Below, piece by piece: positions 52,351 through 62,616 of a stretch of DNA of 64,000 nt (within the stretch, counting starts at the first letter, position 1; the number at the start of each line of letters is the position of its first letter). The notes beneath the pieces were generated by a model. The model was not told where the DNA came from, searched no databases, and worked only from the letters and a program-made list of their open reading frames with translations. This stretch comes from CAHJXG01 sp965277495 (GTDB lineage Bacteria; Pseudomonadota; Alphaproteobacteria; Acetobacterales; Acetobacteraceae): assembly GCA_965277495.1 (NCBI GenBank), contig OZ255824.1:3286001-3350000 (forward strand). Reading direction: 5' to 3'. The translations under genes and the position numbers were made by a program.

Positions 52351-53482
52351 TTATACGGTAACCATCTGATCTATGCTCGTCGCGGTTATGAATGGGACGT
52401 CTAAGGCTGCGAAATGCGCTTTTCCGCAAGCTATCTGACCTTTCTCAGCATCACGTAGGGTGTTCAGATTGCCTTTGCTTTCACTTATCAGATAGACGGT
52501 TTGACCTTCCTCAGTCTCCCGAACGATTGCCCAGTCAGGATTGTATGTTCCCAGCGGCGTTGTGACCCGGAAGGCACTTGGAAGCTTAGCGAATACGCGG
52601 ACTGCAGCACTATCTTCCAGGTCGAGGGCCAAACGCTTCTCGACCGTCTCGGAGTCATAGACGATGTGATCGACAGGTGCCTTTGTAACCGGGACCATGC
52701 GATCTTGGTTCACATCCTCCTCGGGTGTAAATAGTTCCTGCGCAAAGTAGTGCTCATCCAGTTTTTCGTATCGTATGCCCTCCACCATCACCAGGCGCTT
52801 GCCGGCATTGATGATGGCGGCGCAGGCATCCACGAAAGCGGCTGGGTTGATACTTGCTTCGTCCAACCTGCCAGACTGGATCAATATCTGCGCTAGAACC
52901 TTGCGCGTTAGGTCGGTGCGATTTTGCAACTCTCCCAGCAAATCAGGCACTTCGAGCCGTCCATGTACCAGCTTGCGGGGAATGGAACTGCGGACGCGCT
53001 CAGCCGTCACTCCTTCACGCCCGACCAGCATTTCTGCAAGCTCGAACGTTACGCGCGCCTCGCCTGGGTCAGGCATATCGGCAAGCGCTTTGGCGCAGGT
53101 GGCAATCAGCGTGTCATCGTCGAACTTCAGCCGATACGTGGTCTTGCGGCTGATCCGCTCCCACAAAGCTTGGAAGTCATGCCCATTCAGCACGGCCAGG
53201 TTTACTTGTATCCGACCTTTCTTGTTGGCGTCCCGGACTTTCAGGGTACGCGCCAGCCGAATTAGGCGGTCTCGCACAAGCTTGGCGGCCGCAGGGTCCA
53301 GGTCTGGCGGCATCGGCACCATGCCCGCCACCAGCGCCAACCGTAATGCATCGGTCACCTTGCCGCCAGCATCCACCATGCCGGCCGCCATCAGCGCCTC
53401 AATCACGGCGCGACCCTCCGCCTGTGACACAATGCCGGTCCCGCCGCCGTGCAAGGGGTAGTGCAGCCCGGCGAACACCTCC
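52351..53482 (-). pseudogene. Type III restriction subunit Res, C-terminal fragment
   Basis: About 377 residues of the Res C-terminus, cut off from its start by the insertion at 53493. They include the nuclease domain with the PD-(D/E)xK pattern: PDWAIV followed by the ExK of ISESKGNL near the end. An internal GTG at 53478 (VFAGLHYPL) gives an open frame, but no ribosome-binding site was seen and the motor part is missing. The sequence continues the frame of the N-terminal fragment exactly once the IS and one 10-bp target copy are removed. Confidence 0.88.
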
Positions 53483-53492
53483 GGTGTCGCGA
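53483..53492. repeat. Target-site duplication, left copy
   Basis: GGTGTCGCGA, identical to 54787-54796 on the far side of the IS. Confidence 0.92.
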
Positions 53493-53515
53493 CAGGGCAA
53501 TCGCTTGAAGGGCGA

Positions 53516-54701
53516 TCACGCTGATTGCCGGAGCAGAGCTTCGAGGTAGGCGGTATCCCAAGCGGCGGATTTCCGGCGGACCTTGAGGCTATGTTTGTCC
53601 TTTGGCCGGCGCAGGAGGTTCATCGCCATGTGCCGGACGGTGGCCATGTTTTGCGGCCCGGCGCCGGATCGCAGGCGGCTGAGGTCCTCGTGGAACACGA
53701 CGTCGAGCACCCAGTGCAGGCGGTTTTCGACATGCCAGTGGCACCGCACGGCGTGGGCGAACAGCTTGGCTTCGAGTGGCATGGAAGACAGGAAGTAGCG
53801 CCGTTCCAGACTTGTGCTGCCGTTGCGCTCGACCTCAGCCTCGACCACCGCGATAGCGCGCAGGCCGGGGAAGCGCGGCTCGCCTGGGAAGCGCCGTGCG
53901 GTGGTCAGCCAGCCCACGTCGTGGCTGATCCGATGACGGCGGACCTCGATCCGGCCGTGGTCGCCGTCGGTCGTCTCGAAGCGGCTGTGAATGATAGCAG
54001 CCGGGTCGTCGAGGTAGCGCCTGATCTCGTCGTGCAGGCTGGGCTGGTTGTCTTTGACCGCGAGCAGGTAGTCGCCGCCGCGGTCGAGGATGGCTTGGGC
54101 GATCTTGGTCTGGGTGCCCATGGCGTCGATGGTGACGAGCGCGCCGGTAAGGGCGAGGCGTTCGAGCAGCAGCGGCCTTCAGACCGCTTCGCGGTCTGTC
54201 CCTCCGGGGGATCGGCCGAAGGCCGATAGCGGTGATCTCGTTCGACTTGGCCTCGCACGCCTGCTGGCCGAGCACGAGACGCTGACTGCTGGCCCAGGCG
54301 GACACCATGTGCAGCGGCCCACGGTCCTTGCTGCGGTCATGCGTGCGTCGCGAGGTCTTGCCGTCGATGGCGACGATCTCGGGGGCGGTGCTGGCCGGGG
54401 CTGGCTCGCGCAAGCCCTCGACCCAGGCGGTGAAACACTGGGCAAAGAGCGTCCCGTCGATGGCGTTGATGATGTCGTTCAGGGTGTCGTGGCTGGGGAT
54501 CCCGGCCTTGTAGGGCAGCAGGCGGCGGAGGAAGTCCTGGTGCATCTGACCCCAGCGCCTGATCTCCACGAAATCCTCAGCCCCGGCCAGCGTGCCGCAC
54601 AGCACCAACAGAAGGACTTCCGGCAACGGAAACAGAACCTTCCAGGCCTGGCGCGGGTCCTCCAACGCAGCAAAGTGTTCGATCAGCGATGCACCGGACA
54701 T
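53516..54701 (-). pseudogene. ISAs1-family transposase, frame broken by a palindromic insert
   Basis: The N-terminal half starts MSGASLIEHFAALEDPRQAWK at 54701 and carries VAIDGKTSRRTHD, typical of the ISAs1 DDE transposase. After KSNEITAIG the frame is lost. The C-terminal half reads in another frame (MGTQTKIAQAILDRGGDYLL through AVRCHWHVENRLHWVLDVVF, and further to 53516). The break falls at a ~50-base palindromic insert at about 54174-54223. Without it a transposase of about 370 residues would be restored. The element is probably no longer self-mobile. Confidence 0.88.
54174..54223. repeat. Palindromic ~50-bp insert in the transposase gene
   Basis: The outer arms GGCCTTC and GAAGGCC enclose an inner hairpin CAGACCGC-TTC-GCGGTCTG. 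The flanking sequence matches an uninterrupted ISAs1 transposase on both sides. This looks like a small mobile palindrome (REP-like) that landed in the gene. Confidence 0.7.
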
Positions 54702-54786
54702 CGGGAAACCTCCTCAACGAGAGGTCCCCTATGAATCAGACTTCAGACCGCGACAAAATCCCCGAACCGTTCAAGCGATTGCCCTG

Positions 54787-54796
54787 GGTGTCGCGA
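54787..54796. repeat. Target-site duplication, right copy
   Basis: GGTGTCGCGA, identical to 53483-53492. Confidence 0.92.
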
Positions 54797-56609
54797 GGCC
54801 CAGCTTGACGCCAAGTGCGTCCTCCATCTCTACTTGCAGGTTGCGCGCGTAATCTCCAAACGTTTCACTAGCCACGACGGTGAGGATGTTCAGACCTTCA
54901 TCCCGCCGCCGCTGGCCCGTCCCATCTACGCAAAGCCGCAGGCCTCGCCCGATGGACTGGCGCCGGCGCCCCTCCGCTGCCATCTCCCGCAATGTGCAGA
55001 TCTGGAACACGTTGGGATTGTCCCACCCTTCGCGCAGCGCGGAATGGGAGAACAGGAAGCGCAGCGGCTCGGCCTCGCCGAGCAGCTTCTCCTTGTCTTT
55101 CATGATGAGATTGAACGTCCGCTCCGCATCCGCCCGGCTGTCGGCGTTGCTGAATTCCGCTGCGCCATTCAGCGACGGTTCCTTGAAGCGCCCGTGCTTG
55201 TCCTGTGAGAAGTAGCCACCGTGCGCCTTGGCTGGGTCGGGTGTGATGCCGGCAAACAGGGTGTCGCGGAACCGGGGATCGGCGGCAAGCTTTCGGTATT
55301 CCTCCTCGAACGCTGCCACCAGCCGGCCGGGATGTGCCTCGCCAGCGTCGTCATATGCCCGGTAGTCAGCAACCTTGTTGATGAAGAACAGGCTGAGCGT
55401 CTTGATGCCCACCGGTTTGTTCCGTAGCTCTTTGCGGAAGTGGTGCTCGATAGTCTGGCGCACCATCGCGCGTTCCAGGCTGTCTGGGTCCACCGCCGCG
55501 TGGGTGTCGCCAAGGCTCAGCGTCTTTAACTCGCCGGGTACGACGAGCTGCATGGTGTTGTGTCTAGCGTCCAGAGTGCCGATGCGGATGTTCGCATAAA
55601 CGCTGCGGCCCTTGCTCTCGGTTTGCAGGTCGTCACCGTCGTTCACCCAGATCATCTTGCGCGCGACCTGCGCCGCCTGTTGCAAACCGATCTCGATCCT
55701 CGCCCGGGGTACATGACCTCTGCGGGCCTGCACCTCCATTAGCCTCACGTAAGGGCTGGCATCCGCGTCCTGAATGCGAGCGCCATCCACCTCGATGGAT
55801 TTCACAAGACCCCGGTCATGCGCGTCGAAAGCATCCAGCCGGAACACTTGATGGTACTTCCTCGCGTGCGTCGCGGAGTAGCGCAGCGTCGCCAGCGGTC
55901 TCATCGCCGCCATGATCTGCTGCCCGGCGCCGCCCTCCTTCGCATCCACGGATTGCGGCTCATCAATGATGACGATCGGCCGGGTCTCCGCCACCCACTC
56001 GACGGCGGGAATGTCCTGCGTTTGCTCCCGCGCCTGCTGGAACACGGCGTTCTTGGTGGCCAGCGACTGCACGGTCGCAACCATTACCCGGATTGTGGAA
56101 GCAGTGGCGAAGTCCCGTATCTTGGACAGGTCGGAGCTGTCATACACAAAGCTGTCGAACGGTACGCCGTCATACAAGGCGCGGAAGTGCTCCCGCGTTT
56201 GGTCAATCTGCTTCTTGACCCCTTCACGGATCGCCACCGACGGCACGACGATCACGAACTTGGTAAACCCATACAGCCGGTTCAGCTCGAACACCGTGCG
56301 GAGGTACACATACGTCTTCCCCGTCCCGGTCTCCATTTCGATGGTGAAGTCCATGCTTTCGATGGCGTCATCCACCTCTAGGGCATTGCGTGTCTGAACC
56401 TCGCGCAGGTTGGCGAGGATGTCCGTGTTGAGCAGACGAGAGCGGTTGCCATAGCCGCGCATCTCCTCCGCCAGCGCAAGCTGCCCGGCGATCTGTCCGG
56501 GTGCGACGGTGAAGGTCGTTTGGTTGACCTCCTGCCCGGCGAACAGACCGCACGCTGCCTCGATTGCCGCAAGCTGGTGCGGCAAGCCGGGTTCGAATTT
56601 GAATTCCAT
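54787..56609 (-). pseudogene. Type III restriction subunit Res, N-terminal fragment
   Basis: About 608 residues of the Res helicase motor. Walker A is METGTGKTYVYL, the DEAD-like box is IIDEPQSVD, and the late motifs are FLFSHSALREGWDNPNVFQI and QSIGRGLRL. The ATG at 56609 shares one base with the mod stop (TGATG). The frame runs into the IS end and stops (TPRAIA). Joined to 53482-52351, it would encode a 984-residue Res of normal size. As it stands restriction should be lost, unless the motor fragment has a residual role. Confidence 0.9.
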
Positions 56610-58615
56610 CAAATGCTGGCCAGCTTCTCGACACCCGTGCCCACGCGCTGCCGGATGATCGCAGCCAGGTTGGCCTTCGTGGCGGCATTCTCGAAGCCGG
56701 CATCCTTAAAATAGAATGTGGTGGCGCGGGGCGGGTCCAGTTCGGCCCGCCAGTCGCACATGCCTTGACCCAGTTCCTCGGCCTGGTCCTCAGCGATGTT
56801 CGCCAAGCACACCATCAGCACACCGCCGCCCAGGGCGTGGACGGTTGCGCCCACGATGCTGCGCGCCTCGGACGGAAGGGACAGGTCAATGCCGGTCTTG
56901 AGTAGCAGCTCGACCAGCAGGTCATCCTCCGTGCGGCCGGGCAGGATGTTGTCAACGGCGTCGAGCAGGCTGGCTTGGAGATTGTCCGGGTCCGGCTGCC
57001 ACGGCTTGAGGTTGGAAGTAGCGAGCCCGTATACCCGAAAGCCGGTGTCAAGCGGCTTGCCCGGGTTCTCGGCTACAATTCTCGCACCTGCGCGGCGCAG
57101 GCGTTCCTTGGTCAGCTCGGCAATCGTGCGCGGCATGCCCAGCATGTTGCAGAAATCGGCGGCCGTTTTCTGGCTTGCGTTCGCGGGGTTGAGTGGCTCG
57201 GACAGCTGAACAAGAATATAGCGCCGGTTGCCGCCGTCGACAGCGTTCTGTGCCAGAACTGCATGGCCGGTTGTTCCAGATCCAGCAAAGAAATCGAGGA
57301 CGATGTCGCCCTCCCCAGAGGCCATCTCGACGACCTGCTGGATTACGGTTTCGTCTTTCGGGAAATCGAAAATGTCGCTACCCATCAATCTGGTCAACCG
57401 CTCAGAGGCTGATCTAGCAGCATTGTAGAATACGCTTTGGGGCGTCACCTTGTCGGTCTCATGGAAATAGCGACGGACCATGATTGTATTCTCGGTGACA
57501 AAGGTGATGCGACCCTGCTCAACCATCTTATCAAACGTGTCCTGGTCGAAAGCCCAGCCTCGACCTTGGCGTAATGGAAACACGTTCCCGTTCCTCCGAT
57601 TGACAAGATCAAACTTTCTTCCACCCGGCGCTGTAGGATCGTCCTCTTTATACAGGCCGTTATTGTCGAAATACCGAAATCTACGGTGAGCAAAAACAGG
57701 TTTCGCCTTGTTAGCCCTATACCAACCTGCCATATCATCTGAAGCAGCTTCATAATCGTCACCGTGCAGAGCGCGGAGTCGATCTACTTCCGCGAGAACT
57801 TTTTCCACTTCGACCTTTGCAATACCCCACTCGCGCTCGAGATCAGTCAAGCTTGCTGCATAGACAGAGATATACTCGTGATTAATGCCAATCTGACCCG
57901 CGTCGTTTTTAAAAGCACCTTCCCATACCATCGTAGCAATATGATTATCAGTGCCAAATATTTCGGCACAGCACGCTTGCAGATTGGACACCTCTGTGTC
58001 ATCGACGCTGATAAACATGACGCCATTTTTATCTAACAATTCCTTCGCCAGCATCAAGCGCGGAAGCATCATATTGAGCCATCTGGTATGGAAACGCCCG
58101 CTAGCTTCCTTATTGGTCGTTATTACTATACCGTCTTCATCTCGCTGGCCGGTTATTTTCTCGTGATTGGCAATACTCTGCTGGTAATCATCTGGATAAA
58201 CAAAGTCGTTACCTGTATTATAAGGCGGATCAATGTAGATCAGCTTTATCTGCCCTGAGAAGCTTTTGCGTAGGAGCTTCAGCACCTCTAGGTTGTCACC
58301 CTCGATAACGATGTTCCTCGTCGTTTCCCAATCAACGCTGTCCTCCTTTGCCGGCCGCAGCGTCCCAAGGCTTGGCGTCAGAGCGAACGCCCGCGCCCGA
58401 CGCTTGCCCTTCCACGTCAGCCCATACCGCTCCTCCCCGTCCTCAACCGCATCCCCAAGCAACTGGCGCAGCACATCAAAGTCGACCTTTCCGTCGGTCA
58501 TCACCGCCGGGAACAGCCGCTTCAACGCTGCAATGTTGTCGGCCATCACGTCGCCGCTGCCTGCGGCTAGGTCGGCGGCGGTAACGCGCGGGATAGGGTC
58601 GGCCGGGTCGGTCAT
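56609..58615 (-). CDS. Type III restriction-modification methyltransferase (Mod)
   Basis: N6-adenine methyltransferase of 668 residues with the beta-class motif order: the catalytic IYIDPPYNTGNDF near residue 130, and later the SAM-binding DFFAGSGTTGHAVL near 445. The centre holds the variable target-recognition region (about 200-420). The N-terminal ~110 residues and the C-terminal domain after 500 are as in type III Mod proteins. The ATG overlaps the stop of the DUF4391-like gene (ATGA), and the stop overlaps res. Mod appears intact, so methylation may persist while the restriction partner is broken. The variable region is locally lower in GC. Confidence 0.92.
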   Translation of the reverse strand: MTDPADPIPRVTAADLAAGSGDVMADNIAALKRLFPAVMTDGKVDFDVLRQLLGDAVEDGEERYGLTWKGKRRARAFALTPSLGTLRPAKEDSVDWETTRNIVIEGDNLEVLKLLRKSFSGQIKLIYIDPPYNTGNDFVYPDDYQQSIANHEKITGQRDEDGIVITTNKEASGRFHTRWLNMMLPRLMLAKELLDKNGVMFISVDDTEVSNLQACCAEIFGTDNHIATMVWEGAFKNDAGQIGINHEYISVYAASLTDLEREWGIAKVEVEKVLAEVDRLRALHGDDYEAASDDMAGWYRANKAKPVFAHRRFRYFDNNGLYKEDDPTAPGGRKFDLVNRRNGNVFPLRQGRGWAFDQDTFDKMVEQGRITFVTENTIMVRRYFHETDKVTPQSVFYNAARSASERLTRLMGSDIFDFPKDETVIQQVVEMASGEGDIVLDFFAGSGTTGHAVLAQNAVDGGNRRYILVQLSEPLNPANASQKTAADFCNMLGMPRTIAELTKERLRRAGARIVAENPGKPLDTGFRVYGLATSNLKPWQPDPDNLQASLLDAVDNILPGRTEDDLLVELLLKTGIDLSLPSEARSIVGATVHALGGGVLMVCLANIAEDQAEELGQGMCDWRAELDPPRATTFYFKDAGFENAATKANLAAIIRQRVGTGVEKLASI

Positions 58616-59439
58616 GCGGTGTTCCTAGAAGGCGTGGGTGGGGCGGTGCCGCTTGGAGGCAGCGCGTGGTCGGTGCCATCGTCTGCCAGCGACGCCGTAA
58701 TCGCGTCCAGACGCCGTTTGATCCGCCGCGCCGACTCCGCCAACTCCACCTGCCGCGCGAGGCGACTTTCGGTGCGGGCATCTGCGCGGGCGGCGAGCCA
58801 TTCGGCGTCCAGTGCAGCGTATTCGGCCAGGCGTGCCCGCCTGACACCAGCCGCAGCGGCGTCCAGCGGCAGGTAGAACGGGACGCTAGCCGCGCGCGCC
58901 GCTTGCAGTGCCTCCACCCGCCACAAGAGGGCATCATGCACCGCACCCAGCGTCGTGCGCGGAAGGCCGGGAAGGGCAAGGCTTGCAAGAAAGGCCCGGC
59001 CCGCTTCGTCCAGCGGCTCGCGCAGCGGTGGCGCCAGCACCAGCCGCTCCACAACCATCCGGTCCGCCACCCGCTCTGCCCGGCGGAGGGGCGCGAGGCT
59101 CAGGTGCAGGGTGCCGTCGTATGTGGACAGAAGCAGCACTGGAACCGGGATTGTTCGATGCAATGCCATCAGCAAGCGCCGCACCGGCTCCGCCCGGGCA
59201 GTCAGCGCCAACACCTGGATCGCTGGAACCGGATGGTCCGCGTCATCGGACGCGACGACGCCGATGGTGGCGGGGGAGAGCGTCGCCAGCCAGTCCAACC
59301 GCTCCACGGTGCGATCCAGGAGCTTGCGGTCCGCCGTGGTAAGCCCGCCATGCTCAGCCAGCACCGTCTTGGGAATGCGCCGGGCCGGCGCACCGCCCGG
59401 CGGCAACGACAGCGCCGCGCGGATCGCTTCGGGACTCAA
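58612..59439 (-). CDS. DUF4391-like protein
   Basis: 275-residue protein with no catalytic motif. It begins MSPEAIRAALSLPPGG and carries VLAEHGGLTTADRKLLDRTVERLDW (residues 26-50), then RTIPVPVLLLSTYDG, and ends with a charged helix rich in Arg/Glu (ARQVELAESARRIKRRLD). The composition, length and position between a PLD/SNF2 helicase and a type III Mod fit the DUF4391 family. The TTG start lies four bases after the helicase stop. Its role in the defence operon is unknown. Confidence 0.72.
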   Translation of the reverse strand: MSPEAIRAALSLPPGGAPARRIPKTVLAEHGGLTTADRKLLDRTVERLDWLATLSPATIGVVASDDADHPVPAIQVLALTARAEPVRRLLMALHRTIPVPVLLLSTYDGTLHLSLAPLRRAERVADRMVVERLVLAPPLREPLDEAGRAFLASLALPGLPRTTLGAVHDALLWRVEALQAARAASVPFYLPLDAAAAGVRRARLAEYAALDAEWLAARADARTESRLARQVELAESARRIKRRLDAITASLADDGTDHALPPSGTAPPTPSRNTA

Positions 59440-59442
59440 GGC

Positions 59443-62400
59443 TTAGGCATCGGGCGGCAGGATGGCGAGCCAGCTCACCACTTCCCAATCATCCAGCCCC
59501 GTGTCACCGCCTGCGCCCTCAATGCCGCCAGTGGTGAACAGGCTTTCGACGGCGCGCTCCTCCGCCTTGCCCGTCACCGCCCGGATCGCCACGGCGAGCA
59601 GGCGCTGCCAAACGTCCATGCGGCTACCGTGCTGCGTGGCAGCGTCGAATTGCCCCCAGGCGTCGGCTTGTCGACCTGTTGGCGTAGCGGCGGCGAGGCG
59701 CAAGAGGTCAAGGGCGCGCTTGGGCTGGCTGGGCGGCAGCACCACGGCTTCGTCGGCGCCGATATACACCAGCGCGTGCGGGCGCAGCGGATCGGCCGGG
59801 GAGATCGTGGCAAGCGCAGCGGGTGTTTCGGCACGCAGCACGAACAACGCGCCCGGCGGGAAGTCGGCGGACGCCGGGATGGGCGCATAAGGGCCAGGCG
59901 GCAGTGCGGCCAGTCCGTCCCGCTCGGCCGGCGGAAGCCGAAGGAGGTCTAGGCGAAGGTCGTTCAGGGTCATGTCCATAATGGACACGCCGGATGATAG
60001 GTCATCGAGGTCCACGACGCGCGACTGCAGGGCTTCGAGCTGCTTGCGGCGGTATTCCAGGTCGTTCATCCGGTCGCCGGCCTCAGCCTCGATTATGTTC
60101 TCCTCACCCGTGGCGGACACGTCGAGCAGGATCATCTTGCCGGACACGCTGCGCTCCAGGCCGATGTAGGCGTCCAGGTCCATGTTAGGCCAGAAGTTGA
60201 CCAAGCTAATGACGGCGTTGGGGGAGCCGAGCCGGTCTATGCGACCGAAACGCTGCACGATGCGGACCGGGTTCCAGTGGATGTCATAGTTTACCACGCA
60301 GTCGCAGTCCTGCAGGTTCTGGCCTTCGCTGATGCAGTCCGTGGCAATGATGAGGTCAAGCTCCTCTTCCCTCGCCAGGGCATCCGGACGGCTGCGGGCG
60401 CGAGGGGCGAAAGCGGTCAGCAACGAGGCAAGGTCCGTGCGGAGTGCCGGATGCGTCGTGCGGTTGGCACCGGTTCCCCTTATCAGGGCCATGTTGCGGG
60501 GGTAAGTCGCTTGCAGGGCCTCGTACAGGTAAGCGGCGGTGTCACCGAAGGCGGTGAACACCAGCAACTTGGAGTTGCCAGGGTTGAGGGGGTTAGTGAG
60601 TTTGTCGGCGATCAACTCCCGCAGGCGCGCGAGTTTGGCATCGCGCGCTGGTGTGACCTCCTGCGCCTGGGCCAATAGGGTGGCGAGGCGGGCGCGGTCC
60701 TCATCCAGGTCCTGCCGCCACCTCACGCGGTCCGCGTCGGGCAGGAGCACGCGGACACGGCGGCCTACACCCAGCTCGTCGAACAAGGGATCGTCGTCCG
60801 CCATGTCGTCCACGTCGGGCGCTTCGATGCTGTCGTCGTGGCGGTCAATGCGCTCGATGAGCTCCGTCACTGCGGCCAGTTGGCGCTCGATGGTGAGCGC
60901 GAAGGCATGGACAGAGCTTTCCATTCGCTTCAGAAGGTTGATCCGCATAAGCGCGACCAGGCTCTCCTCGCGATCGAGTTGGCGAAACACGCTGGTGCCA
61001 TCGCGTACCTGCTGGTTGTAGCGCCGATCGTAGGTGGCGCGCCGGCTGGGCAGCACGTAACGCAGGGGGGCGTAGGCGGCGAGGGTCAGCCGCCGTATCT
61101 CGTCATTCACGCGGCCGATGGGCGGGAAGGCGCCCGCCAGGTCAGTGTCCGCCTTGATGTTCACGGGCGGCAGCTTCTCAGGGAAGGCGCCGGTCTCCGT
61201 GGTCCCGTAGTAGCGCTCGATGTGCTTGCGCGAGCGCGCGATGGTCAGAAGGTCGAGCAGGCGGATGTAATCGAAGCCGAGCATTTCCAGCAGCCGGGCA
61301 GAGGTGCGGCGCGTATCGGGCAGCTCTTGCCAGCGCTTAAACTGGCTTTGAGCAAGGCGGATGGCGGTGGACACGTTGGCGATGCCGTAGCCGGCAAGCG
61401 CCGCGTCGTTGCCTTCCGTCGCAAAGGCAATCTGGTTTTTGAGGTCGTTCAGTCGGTTGTTGACCGGCGTGGCCGACAGCATCAGCACGCGGGTTTTGAC
61501 GCCCGCCTTGACGACGGCGTTCATCAGCCGGTCGTAGCGGCTGGTCTGGTCCGCGCCAGTCGGGCGGTTGCGGAAGTTGTGGGACTCATCAATGACGACC
61601 AGGTCGTAGTTGCCCCAGTTGACGTGGCTAAGGTCAATCTCGCCGGATAGGCCGCGTTCGCGGGACAGGTCCGTGTGGTTTAGCACGTCGTAGGCGAAGC
61701 GGTCGCCAGCGAGGCTGTTGCGGACGTCGTTCTGCTTCCACAGCGTCCAGTTCTCGCGCAGCCGCTTGGGCGTCAGCACGAGCACCCGGCTGTTACGCAG
61801 CTCGAAGTACTTGATGACTGCGAGGGCCTCAAAAGTTTTACCGAGGCCCACGCTGTCGGCGATGATGCAGCCGCCGAAGCGTTGCAGCTTATCGATTGCG
61901 CCGATCACGCCGTCGGTCTGGAAGCGGTACAGCTTGGACCAGATGCGGGTGGCCCGTATGCCGGTTGCGTCCTTGACAATCTGGTCCTCGTCAGGTGCGT
62001 CCATGTCGGCGAATAGGCGATGCAGGGCATGGAGGTATGGTACGGATGCCGGGTGCGCACAGGCAGCGCGGGCGATAGCCTCCCTGAGTGCGCCTACCCC
62101 GTCCGGATTGGCTGCCTGCCATTGGCTTTCGAACCAGTGCATGAGGAAGCCGAGCTCGTCGGCGCTGTCGGTGGCCTGGGTGAACCCAAGATGTTCCTGC
62201 GGTGCTGTCCCAAGGCCGGCCGTCGTAACGGCGCAGTTTCCGACGACGGCGGCACACGGCATCGGGCCAGCACGCCGAAGGAGCATGGATTGACCCAAAG
62301 GCAGCCGGGCAATGCGCACCTCCGCAGCAGCGACCTGCTTTTCAAGGGAGGCGGCCTGGGCGCGAAGGCGTAGGGCATTGCGCTGGCGCCGGTCGTGCGG

Positions 62401-62616
62401 AGACCCGGCCAATCCCGCCGCAAAGTCCTGCCCTGCTCCCACCAGAAGGCGGACCGTAGCCGGCAGCACACGGGCGTTGAACAACGCGTCCGCCCCAAAC
62501 AACGAAATTCGCTCAGTCGCCACGTCCATCGCACTCGCGCCCTGGGCTGAACGAAGCACGTCGATGACCCGGTCGTTGCCGGAATTGGCTATAATGCGCA
62601 CGTAACAATCAATCAT
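59443..62616 (-). CDS. SNF2-like helicase with N-terminal PLD-like domain
   Basis: 1,057-residue protein, first gene of the defence operon. The N-terminal ~190 residues look like a phospholipase D-type domain (IIANSGNDRVIDVL, AVVGNCAVTTAGLG), but the HxK motif is not visible, so it is probably not catalytic. The helicase core has Walker A ADSVGLGKTFEAL (about residue 250-262), DESHNFRN (near 342), SATPVNNRL, and the C-terminal RecA-like lobe with TDCISEGQNLQDC and the arginine-rich FGRIDRLGS (near 790). The last ~200 residues are family-specific. Such proteins are frequent partners of restriction and defence genes. Confidence 0.88.
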   Translation of the reverse strand: MIDCYVRIIANSGNDRVIDVLRSAQGASAMDVATERISLFGADALFNARVLPATVRLLVGAGQDFAAGLAGSPHDRRQRNALRLRAQAASLEKQVAAAEVRIARLPLGQSMLLRRAGPMPCAAVVGNCAVTTAGLGTAPQEHLGFTQATDSADELGFLMHWFESQWQAANPDGVGALREAIARAACAHPASVPYLHALHRLFADMDAPDEDQIVKDATGIRATRIWSKLYRFQTDGVIGAIDKLQRFGGCIIADSVGLGKTFEALAVIKYFELRNSRVLVLTPKRLRENWTLWKQNDVRNSLAGDRFAYDVLNHTDLSRERGLSGEIDLSHVNWGNYDLVVIDESHNFRNRPTGADQTSRYDRLMNAVVKAGVKTRVLMLSATPVNNRLNDLKNQIAFATEGNDAALAGYGIANVSTAIRLAQSQFKRWQELPDTRRTSARLLEMLGFDYIRLLDLLTIARSRKHIERYYGTTETGAFPEKLPPVNIKADTDLAGAFPPIGRVNDEIRRLTLAAYAPLRYVLPSRRATYDRRYNQQVRDGTSVFRQLDREESLVALMRINLLKRMESSVHAFALTIERQLAAVTELIERIDRHDDSIEAPDVDDMADDDPLFDELGVGRRVRVLLPDADRVRWRQDLDEDRARLATLLAQAQEVTPARDAKLARLRELIADKLTNPLNPGNSKLLVFTAFGDTAAYLYEALQATYPRNMALIRGTGANRTTHPALRTDLASLLTAFAPRARSRPDALAREEELDLIIATDCISEGQNLQDCDCVVNYDIHWNPVRIVQRFGRIDRLGSPNAVISLVNFWPNMDLDAYIGLERSVSGKMILLDVSATGEENIIEAEAGDRMNDLEYRRKQLEALQSRVVDLDDLSSGVSIMDMTLNDLRLDLLRLPPAERDGLAALPPGPYAPIPASADFPPGALFVLRAETPAALATISPADPLRPHALVYIGADEAVVLPPSQPKRALDLLRLAAATPTGRQADAWGQFDAATQHGSRMDVWQRLLAVAIRAVTGKAEERAVESLFTTGGIEGAGGDTGLDDWEVVSWLAILPPDA

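Larger units (their letters stand above)
53493..54786 (-). mobile_element. ISAs1-family insertion sequence, 1,294 bp
   Basis: The ends are perfect 17-bp inverted repeats (CAGGGCAATCGCTTGAA at 53493-53509, its complement at 54770-54786). They are flanked by the 10-bp duplication GGTGTCGCGA. The CAGGGC tip and the 10-bp duplication fit the ISAs1 family, as does the transposase inside. The intact duplication and perfect ends suggest a recent insertion. Confidence 0.93.

Noticed and set aside
52097..52429. 110-codon minus-strand frame overlapping the end of the res fragment
   Set aside because: Overlaps well-supported coding sequence in another frame and shows no family features.
52351..53478. 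Calling the Res C-terminal piece an independent gene
   Set aside because: Its frame joins the N-terminal piece exactly when the IS and one target copy are removed, and it lacks the helicase half that Res needs.
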